A stretch of 5,593 nt of DNA, from NCBI GenBank assembly GCA_021844725.1, contig JAKBSX010000243.1, positions 1 through 5,593 on the forward strand. Reading direction: 5' to 3'. Source of the DNA: Actinomycetes bacterium. GTDB lineage: Bacteria > Actinomycetota > Acidimicrobiia > Acidimicrobiales > Acidimicrobiaceae. The position numbers and the translations under genes are program-made. The stretch's first letter is position 1; each line of letters begins with the position of its first letter. Positions 1-4,309 of the stretch are shown piece by piece. Below the pieces are notes generated by a model that was not told where the DNA came from, did no database searches, and saw only the letters and a program-made list of their open reading frames with translations.

Positions 1-306
1 GTGGGAGCTGGACTTGCGTTCTACCACGCCAACCTCCTTAGCGGTCTTTGGCTGGTTGCTTTAGTCGGTGTTGGCTGGCTAGTTCACATGGCTGGTGATT
101 ATCTGACACGAGGCGGCATTCCCCTGCTTTATCCCAAAAAGGAAGGTTTTTCTCTTTCGGTATTTGGAACTACTGGGTCAAAGCTCGAGACATTGTTTGC
201 GGCGGTTCTTTATCTTTCCGTGTTTGTCACACTTGGGTTGTGGTTCTATCACTATTCACATGGTGCTCAATTTACCCATTTTGTTTCGGCCAGGTATGGG
301 AGGTAG
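1..306 (+). CDS. YdjM/DUF457-family inner-membrane putative metal-dependent hydrolase, C-terminal part
   Basis: The frame is open from the first base, and the GTG there may be an internal valine, so the gene is treated as cut by the window edge. The visible 101 residues fit the C-terminal half of the YdjM/DUF457 family, whose members are usually nearly twice this long. Seen directly: a hydrophobic segment at about residues 11-29 runs into H29-x3-D33-x2-T36 followed by GGIPLLYP (38-45), the conserved H...D.lT..GvpllyP signature. Next comes a SxxVFGTTGSKLE block (51-63), matching the family's ftTGs..E element, and a second membrane segment at about 64-84. Family knowledge: these are polytopic membrane proteins annotated as putative metal-dependent hydrolases; E. 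coli YdjM is LexA-regulated, and the substrate is unknown. The gene ends three bases before dnaB and carries its ribosome-binding site, so the two are probably co-transcribed. Confidence 0.75.
   Translation: MGAGLAFYHANLLSGLWLVALVGVGWLVHMAGDYLTRGGIPLLYPKKEGFSLSVFGTTGSKLETLFAAVLYLSVFVTLGLWFYHYSHGAQFTHFVSARYGR
298..303 (+). promoter_or_regulatory. Shine-Dalgarno GGGAGG for the dnaB-like gene
   Basis: GGGAGG ends six bases before the ATG at 310 and overlaps the last two sense codons of the upstream membrane-protein gene, just before its TAG at 304-306. This strong site fixes the helicase start. It also suggests that ribosomes terminating on the upstream gene could reinitiate on the helicase. 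Confidence 0.8.
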
Positions 307-309
307 TGC

Positions 310-1719
310 ATGAAAAATGATTTCGATGTAGAGACTGCTCTGATTGCATCGATTTATTCAGATATCGATGCAATCTTTGAAGTCGCTGACAACATTGAAC
401 CAAATGATTTCTCAAATCTTGGGCACGGTTTGATATACGACGTGTTACGGGATCGAATCTTAGATGACCTGCCTACTGATGTTGTGAGCATGGTGGCCGA
501 CATGAAGGCCAGGGATTTTCTTGATAACGCTGGCGGGCCTGAAGTGGTCAAGAGCATCCTTGAGGCAAAGAGCGCTAATCCCGACTCAGCTCGACACTAT
601 GGTGACCTGATACGTAATGCATCCAAGCGGAGAACGGTGGCCAGGCTGTGTCAGGGTTTGATGGAACAGGCTACAGGAGGCGGGGAGATTGAGGAAAGTA
701 GTGCTGCACTTAGTAAGGCACTGACCGAGCTATCGAGTACAAAATCTCATTTTAAAATGCCACTGTCTCAATCAGCGGATGAACTTCGGTCTCGGCTGCA
801 CGCATTGCGCAACGGAGAGATTGTGATAGATCTTCTAAAGAGCGGATTTAGTGATCTCGATGAGATTACTAAGGGGTTGCGAGCTGGACAGTTGATAATT
901 GTTGGTGCTCGGCCAGGTATGGGTAAAACTGCATTTGCGCTGGAACTTGGTTTACAGATTGCTACCAATAGTTGCAGGCGAGTTCTTTTTTTCAGCCTTG
1001 AAATGAGTTCCGATGAACTCAGTGAACGAGCTGTGGCGAGTGGCGCTCAAGTCAATCTATCTCGACTCCAAACTGGTGATCTGACAGATGACGAGTTAGT
1101 GCGGGTGGATGAGGTTGTTTTGGGTCTCCATAATACCGATTTGGTGCTCAACTGCGATCCCATGGTGAAGGTGGCAGACATACGCCTAGCGGCGCTAAAG
1201 GAGCAAACTAAGGGCAAGTTGGGGCTGATTGTTGTTGATTATCTGCAACTAATGGGTGGCAACGGTAAAGGCAAAAGTGCTGAGAATCGTCAATTAGAGG
1301 TAGCGGAGATTAGTCGAAGTCTGAAGCTTTTAGCGCGAGAACTTGAAGTTCCGATAATAGCTCTGTCTCAATTGTCAAGGAATCTGGAGGCTAGACATGA
1401 CAAGCGGCCACAGCTATCTGATCTACGTGATTCAGGGGCGATAGAACAAGATGCTGACTTGGTTTTATTTCTGTACCGAGAAGAAGTCTATGACGATAAA
1501 ACCGAGAACCAGGGTTTGGTGGAAGTAATAGTCGCCAAGCATAGAAATGGGCCAACCGGTAAGGCAATTCTGTGGTTTGAACCGGAGTACATGCGATTTG
1601 GTGACTTACTCCCTGGGATTGATGTTATTCCAGAAGGGTATCGGAGAGAAAGCGAGACAAGCACATCAGCACCTATTGATGTCAACGCAACCCTTTGGGA
1701 TCCAGATGATGACTCATAA
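310..1719 (+). CDS. dnaB: DnaB-family replicative DNA helicase
   Basis: At 469 aa this is the normal size for hexameric DnaB, the 5'-3' helicase that unwinds DNA at the fork and recruits primase. The N-terminal domain spans about residues 5-110, including the PNDFSNLGHGLIYD stretch (31-44) and GG...SANPDSARHYGDLIRNASKRR (75-108). A linker follows at about 120-170. The RecA-like domain begins near 176. It has Walker A GARPGMGKT (199-207; K206, T207), SLEM with catalytic-type E231, Walker B LIVVDYLQL (306-314; D310), the sensor Q353 in ALSQLSR, DLRDSGAIEQDAD (371-383), and KHRNGPTG (410-417), whose K410/R412 match the beta-hairpin K/R pair of DnaB. No intein or disruption is seen. The motifs are intact but the protein diverges from the usual housekeeping DnaB N-terminus, which suggests an accessory copy on a mobile element. 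The start is ATG with a good Shine-Dalgarno. No helicase-loader gene is visible nearby. Confidence 0.93.
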   Translation: MKNDFDVETALIASIYSDIDAIFEVADNIEPNDFSNLGHGLIYDVLRDRILDDLPTDVVSMVADMKARDFLDNAGGPEVVKSILEAKSANPDSARHYGDLIRNASKRRTVARLCQGLMEQATGGGEIEESSAALSKALTELSSTKSHFKMPLSQSADELRSRLHALRNGEIVIDLLKSGFSDLDEITKGLRAGQLIIVGARPGMGKTAFALELGLQIATNSCRRVLFFSLEMSSDELSERAVASGAQVNLSRLQTGDLTDDELVRVDEVVLGLHNTDLVLNCDPMVKVADIRLAALKEQTKGKLGLIVVDYLQLMGGNGKGKSAENRQLEVAEISRSLKLLARELEVPIIALSQLSRNLEARHDKRPQLSDLRDSGAIEQDADLVLFLYREEVYDDKTENQGLVEVIVAKHRNGPTGKAILWFEPEYMRFGDLLPGIDVIPEGYRRESETSTSAPIDVNATLWDPDDDS

Positions 1720-1732
1720 AGCCATATTTGAC

Positions 1733-1980
1733 TGCCATGTTTTATAGATGAGATCTAAGGCGAGAGTGAAGCTATCGAGCTGACCGTGGCATTTGTTCTA
1801 ACTGCGGGTGCCACTCCAGCCAGAGCTAACAACCGCAACTGCACAAAATGTGCCACGTGATATTGGCAGCACGCAGCAGCATGGCAGCGTGAACCTATCA
1901 CCAGGCATGCCGACAATTGAAGATCGGGATGCCGACGCTTATTCGTATCCTGGGCGCTTTTGAACGACGATTGTGTGCCA
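1733..1980. repeat. Cluster of seven TGCCA/TGGCA pentamers
   Basis: TGCCA occurs on the + strand at 1733-1737, 1809-1813, 1851-1855 and 1976-1980. Its complement TGGCA occurs at 1787-1791, 1864-1868 and 1882-1886. Some copies extend into longer inverted repeats: GTGGCA at 1786-1791 pairs with TGCCAC at 1809-1814 and again at 1851-1856, the latter two being 42 bp apart. About half an occurrence would be expected in 248 bp of random sequence counting both strands. The spacing is irregular, so this is not a classical iteron array, but it may be a cluster of protein-binding sites. Confidence 0.45.
1907..1936 (+). repeat. Direct repeat ATGCCGAC, two copies 22 bp apart
   Basis: ATGCCGAC is at 1907-1914 and 1929-1936. 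The 22-bp period equals about two helical turns, a spacing common in iterons and tandem operators. Only eight bases are conserved and only two copies are present, so the evidence is thin. The first copy lies in the palindrome GGCATGCC (1904-1911). Confidence 0.35.
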
Positions 1981-2056
1981 AAACTTGTGCAAAATGGTCA
2001 CAGAATCTATGAAGTGACTTTAGTCTAAGTTATGATTATAGATCTGTCATGTACTG

Positions 2057-2085
2057 TTGACCTTGATCGGAATTTTGAATGTAGA
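2057..2085 (+). promoter_or_regulatory. Possible sigma70-type promoter upstream of the HEPN-like genes
   Basis: TTGACC (2057-2062) matches the -35 consensus at five of six positions. A 17-bp spacer places TGTAGA (2080-2085) at -10, a weak match. The -10 area overlaps the first TGAATGT repeat, which would suit a repressor or activator site. The start codon at 2216 is about 125 bases further on, so a long leader would result. It is tentative because the -10 is poor. Confidence 0.25.
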
Positions 2086-2117
2086 TAGCACATTCAGTTC
2101 TCAAGATCTGAATGTGC
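2076..2117. repeat. Nested inverted repeats built on TGAATGT, able to form alternative hairpins
   Basis: GCACATTCAG (2088-2097) and CTGAATGTGC (2108-2117) form a perfect 10-bp inverted repeat with a 10-nt spacer that itself can add three pairs after one T-T mismatch. A third copy of the core, TGAATGT at 2076-2082, can pair with the same middle arm (ACATTCA, 2090-2096) across seven bases. The two same-orientation cores are 33 bp apart, about three helical turns. There is no T-tract after the hairpin, so an intrinsic terminator is unlikely. An operator set or switching leader structure fits better. Confidence 0.6.
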
Positions 2118-2199
2118 AAGCAGATTGTCGTGGGCCTGCTGCAAATTTATAAACTGCGTTACCTGGGTATGAACCCCGGCGTCGCGAAGGGAGGCAGTC

Positions 2200-2211
2200 A
2201 CACCTAGGTGT
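2200..2211. promoter_or_regulatory. 12-bp perfect palindrome over the ribosome-binding region of the 179-aa gene
   Basis: ACACCTAGGTGT is a perfect palindrome ending four bases before the ATG at 2216. It contains AGGTG (2206-2210), the only Shine-Dalgarno-like sequence at a proper distance (five bases). GGGAGG at 2189-2194 is too far from this ATG. A dimeric DNA-binding protein here would cover the translation start region. As RNA it has no loop, so intramolecular folding is unlikely. Confidence 0.4.
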
Positions 2212-2215
2212 TATC

Positions 2216-2755
2216 ATGTCACCTGTGGAACCTTCTCCAGACCCAAGATGGAAGAACTTCATTGGGGGATTCGATCGTTACGGCAGTCCTATTCCGATGA
2301 CCTTTGAGCTGTTGCAGGATGTGGCTCGAGATTGGGAAAGTCTTGTGTGCGAGTCAACTCCTTCGGGCATCAGAAGTCTCCTTGCGACGTCACGATCCCT
2401 TTTTACGTATTCATGGTTTTGCTACGAATTCATGGCCGTTGGTTGTCTGATTGCATTTCAGGCTCTGGAAGCAGTTTTTCGCCAGGTACTCTATCCAAAT
2501 GAGTCAGAGAAGACTCCGTTCAAGAGGCTTGTCGGTATGGCAGAAAAGGACGGTATCATCGATCGGGCAACCGCGGACCTGGTTTCAACAGGTGCGAGTT
2601 TGCGCAACTCTTTTTCCCATTCACTAGATCAAGCAGTCTTCACCGTAGGCATGGCTGGAGATATGATCGAAAAGACTCATTGTCTGATCAGACAGTTGGT
2701 TGTTGCCGGTGCTTCTAAATCGAGAGTGCCCAAAGCTGATGATAGTTCAGAATAG
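2216..2755 (+). CDS. HEPN-like domain protein, possible ribonuclease or toxin
   Basis: This 179-aa soluble, mostly helical protein was not recognised as a named family. The key feature is LRNSFSHSL (129-137), which gives R130-x4-H135 with N131: the R(N)x4-6H signature of HEPN domains, many of which are metal-independent ribonucleases in toxin-antitoxin, abortive-infection and CRISPR systems. It is preceded by FQALEAVFRQVLYP (81-94), like the first HEPN helix, and by FKRLVGMAEKDGIIDRATADL (102-122), the usual 'Lv..a...gii......l' connector. After the motif a last helix runs through about 165. The N-terminal 60 residues are unassigned. The start is the first ATG or GTG in the frame: the frame closes at TAA 2150-2152 with no other start between. 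Only a weak AGGTG precedes it. The gene lies upstream of a second HEPN-like gene on the same strand. The HEPN call rests on the motif and helix order; nuclease activity is inferred. Confidence 0.6.
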   Translation: MSPVEPSPDPRWKNFIGGFDRYGSPIPMTFELLQDVARDWESLVCESTPSGIRSLLATSRSLFTYSWFCYEFMAVGCLIAFQALEAVFRQVLYPNESEKTPFKRLVGMAEKDGIIDRATADLVSTGASLRNSFSHSLDQAVFTVGMAGDMIEKTHCLIRQLVVAGASKSRVPKADDSSE

Positions 2756-2768
2756 TTTGGCAACATTG

Positions 2769-2909
2769 ATGGATGGATATAGAGCAACAATTTCAAGTTC
2801 CATATTGATACTGGCACTGGGAATCCAGGTGGCTATGGGATTTTATAAGTTCACTGGTGTACGGATCGATTTTTCCGTCACACAAACGGTTATGAGGTTT
2901 GGTTACTAG
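2769..2909 (+). CDS. Doubtful small hydrophobic ORF (46 aa) between the two HEPN-like genes
   Basis: From the ATG at 2769 the frame encodes 46 residues with a hydrophobic stretch ISSSILILALGIQVAMGF (9-26) that could be one membrane span, then a short polar tail ending in MRFGY. It ends at TAG 2907-2909, overlapping the TTG start of the next gene or lying 10 bases before its alternative GTG start. No clear Shine-Dalgarno precedes it. It fills most of the 143-bp gap. It could be a small membrane partner, a translated leader coupling the two genes, or chance. Confidence 0.2.
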   Translation: MDGYRATISSSILILALGIQVAMGFYKFTGVRIDFSVTQTVMRFGY

Positions 2910-3816
2910 AATTGGCTGGGTGTCAAAGAAGCCCGAGATATCACTTGAGTGTGTACTTCGACTACTCATCGACAAACTGACAGATGAGGTCAATGAGACC
3001 CTTGATTCAGACGATTGGGCTTTTGTAAAGGCACAAGGCCCATTGCCAAAGGCATATGCTGCTGCAGCGCTTCGTCATTGCATGGTTTTGCTTGAAGATA
3101 TCTACCATGCAGGTCAGGAAGATAGGGAAACCACTTCTCGAATTCTATCGAGAGTACATTTCGAAAGTTGGCTCGTTGGAATGTACTTAGCTCTTGGTGA
3201 AGACGAAGCCCTGGATGCCCTCGCCGCCGATTATCTTGTAAAGATAACGGGGTGGAAGAACCATATTGATGAGTACAATAAGGCCGTTGTTCAGAAGAAG
3301 AAAACTATCGTAAAGCGCAACAAGAGCATTCGTGCCAACAATGAGCACAAAGCTATGCGAAACGCGCTCTATTCAGAACAACCTCCCTTGTCTATACTTG
3401 ACGAAATTCCTTTGCCTGGCAAAGATCTGCTGCAGTTCCCAATTGACAAAATACTGGAAGGTGCTCAGACTGATGTTTCACCTAAGGATCTGGTCCTGAG
3501 CAGTGTTGCCACCCGTGTTGATCAACTGCTCGAGCTAGCAGGGAGTGATCTGACGGTTGAGGCGATATACATTGTTGCGTACAGATCTTTGTCTACCTTC
3601 GTTTCACATCCTTCACTTCCTGTTTTTGACAGTTACCTTTCTAGGGATGACCGCTTCTTCTTGAGAATCAATAAAGACTCCAACCAGAACACTGAACGAC
3701 ATGCATTTACGAAATCGGCGCTACACATGACGGCGATATTGACTCACCTCGTGCTCAAATTGCGAGGATCTAAATGTCCCGTTGCGGAGTATATCGACTC
3801 GTTATTACGTCCTTAG
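2899..3816 (+). CDS. Helical 305-aa protein, tentatively DUF5677/HEPN-like
   Basis: There is no signal peptide or membrane span, and the composition is helical throughout. Residues 53-100 hold two amphipathic helices with R85-x3-E89 (RVHFESW) and a following YLALGEDEALDALAADYL. Residues 118-150 are strongly basic (QKKKTIVKRNKSIR), a possible nucleic-acid-binding or linker helix. Residues 222-243 give YRSLSTFVSHPSLPVF, with Y228, S232 and H237-P238. An R-x3-E helix early and a 'Y..lS..vHp' block late is the pattern I associate with DUF5677/AbiV-like proteins related to HEPN; the spacing R229-x7-H237 is not the canonical R-x4-6-H. The start is uncertain: TTG 2899 follows a stop by one codon and has no well-spaced Shine-Dalgarno. 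GTG 2920 is the only other early option, and the first in-frame ATG (3082) would remove conserved sequence. It follows the 179-aa HEPN-like gene by 143 bp on the same strand, so co-transcription is likely. Confidence 0.55.
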   Translation: MVTRIGWVSKKPEISLECVLRLLIDKLTDEVNETLDSDDWAFVKAQGPLPKAYAAAALRHCMVLLEDIYHAGQEDRETTSRILSRVHFESWLVGMYLALGEDEALDALAADYLVKITGWKNHIDEYNKAVVQKKKTIVKRNKSIRANNEHKAMRNALYSEQPPLSILDEIPLPGKDLLQFPIDKILEGAQTDVSPKDLVLSSVATRVDQLLELAGSDLTVEAIYIVAYRSLSTFVSHPSLPVFDSYLSRDDRFFLRINKDSNQNTERHAFTKSALHMTAILTHLVLKLRGSKCPVAEYIDSLLRP

Positions 3817-3846
3817 TCGACTCATCTCGGAACGACTTGGCTGAGA

Positions 3847-3867
3847 AGTGACATTGCGGGAGTCACT
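3847..3867. repeat. Stem-loop, 6-bp arms AGTGAC/GTCACT
   Basis: AGTGAC (3847-3852) and GTCACT (3862-3867) are exact inverted arms around a nine-base loop. They lie one base before the 16-bp palindrome and 30 bases after the stop codon. This could contribute to transcript 3'-end folding, though there is no U-tract. Confidence 0.35.
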
Positions 3868-3868
3868 C

Positions 3869-3884
3869 GGAATCAATTGATTCC
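3869..3884. repeat. 16-bp perfect palindrome GGAATCAATTGATTCC
   Basis: Every base pairs from 3869/3884 inward to the centre AATT, and the flanks (C on both sides) do not extend it. A perfect 16-mer palindrome without a spacer is uncommon by chance and typical of a homodimer DNA-binding site or a recombination core. It lies about 50 bp after the 305-aa gene and just before a shift in base composition. Confidence 0.5.
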
Positions 3885-3991
3885 CCAAACCCTACCCTAC
3901 GCCCTGGCAAAATTTTTCTCAGCTTCTCGCTCAACCAATCCCCGTCACCCGTCAACATCCCAATGAGCCGGGCAGCCGAGCGGCTTCAAGT

Positions 3992-4309
3992 CGCAAGCGG
4001 GACTTCGATCCTCAGAACGTCAAGCACGACTTCTGGGTCTTCCTACTTCCCTTCGGTCAGGTTGGCGACGAGTTCAAGACCGGCAAGCATCTGATGGTGG
4101 CAACATGCCTGGCGACGCTATCAAGAACGGGTGGCCCAATGAAGATCCTGGTCCGCTCCGCCACGCTGGACGGCGAACTGATATCCGATAGCGGGGAAGC
4201 TCAGGAGGCGGCAGAATGCCTCGATATTGGTGAGTTGATGCGCGGCCAGTCGGCGTGCAAGAGGCATCGAAACTCTCATTTGAAAATTATCTCAGCTCTA
4301 CACTTTTAG
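3992..4309 (+). pseudogene. GC-rich open frame, probably a 5'-truncated gene remnant of unknown function
   Basis: This frame is open from 3881 (after TGA 3878-3880) to TAG 4307-4309, but its first ATG or GTG is the ATG at 4094. Protein-like sequence clearly starts earlier: RKRDFDPQNVKHDFWVFLLP is read from 3992, then FKTGKHLMVATCLATLSRTG and PMKILVRSATLDGELISD. Third codon positions favour G/C and local GC is about 60% (3961-4260), against about 42-48% in the neighbouring genes. That argues for real coding history from another source. The 71-aa product from ATG 4094 would begin inside this sequence and has no Shine-Dalgarno, so a functional gene is unlikely. The 3' end overlaps the end of the convergent helicase gene by 12 bp. 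I do not recognise the family; a transposon or older insertion remnant is possible. Confidence 0.4.

Larger units (their letters stand above)
1720..2215. other. 496-bp repeat-rich intergenic region without a convincing gene
   Basis: All frames are broken by stops, and no start with a ribosome-binding site and sustained coding pattern is seen. The left half (about 1740-1980) is GC-richer (about 55%) and packed with TGCCA/TGGCA pentamers. The right half is AT-richer and carries inverted repeats and a promoter-like sequence just ahead of the 179-aa gene. No T-tailed hairpin terminator is visible after dnaB. Candidate roles are an origin or partition site next to the helicase gene, or a control region for the downstream genes. 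Neither is proven by sequence alone. Confidence 0.6.
3817..3991. other. Intergenic DNA after the 305-aa gene, with secondary-structure potential but no gene
   Basis: Between the stop at 3816 and the start of the GC-rich open frame there is no start codon with a ribosome-binding site. The left part holds a stem-loop (3847-3867) and a 16-bp palindrome (3869-3884). The right part is C-rich (CCC runs around 3883-3950). Neither structure has a following T-tract, so no confident intrinsic terminator can be called for the HEPN-like genes. Confidence 0.5.

Noticed and set aside
1547..1747. 66-aa + strand frame overlapping the end of dnaB
   Set aside because: It lies almost wholly inside the helicase C-terminus in another frame, with no ribosome-binding site and no recognisable domain.
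1861..1890. CRISPR or tandem array suggested by repeated GCAGC
   Set aside because: The repeats are short, overlapping GCAGC units in about 30 bp with no regular repeat-spacer pattern.
2088..2117. Intrinsic terminator for dnaB at the 10-bp hairpin
   Set aside because: The stem is strong enough, but it is followed by AAGCAGATTG with no T-tract and lies almost 370 bp past the dnaB stop.
2793..2993. 66-aa - strand frame across the junction of the two HEPN-like genes
   Set aside because: Composition is typical of an antisense shadow (Ser/Thr-rich), with no ribosome-binding site, and half of it is opposite the 305-aa gene.
3974..4015. tRNA-like fragment (GCCGAGCGG followed later by TTCGATC)
   Set aside because: The D-arm-like and T-loop-like strings are present, but there is no acceptor stem, the T-stem does not pair and spacing is too short for a tRNA. 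The region reads better as a protein-coding remnant.
4094..4309. Stand-alone 71-aa gene starting at ATG 4094
   Set aside because: There is no Shine-Dalgarno, and the coding-like sequence clearly extends upstream of this ATG. It is reported instead as part of a truncated remnant.
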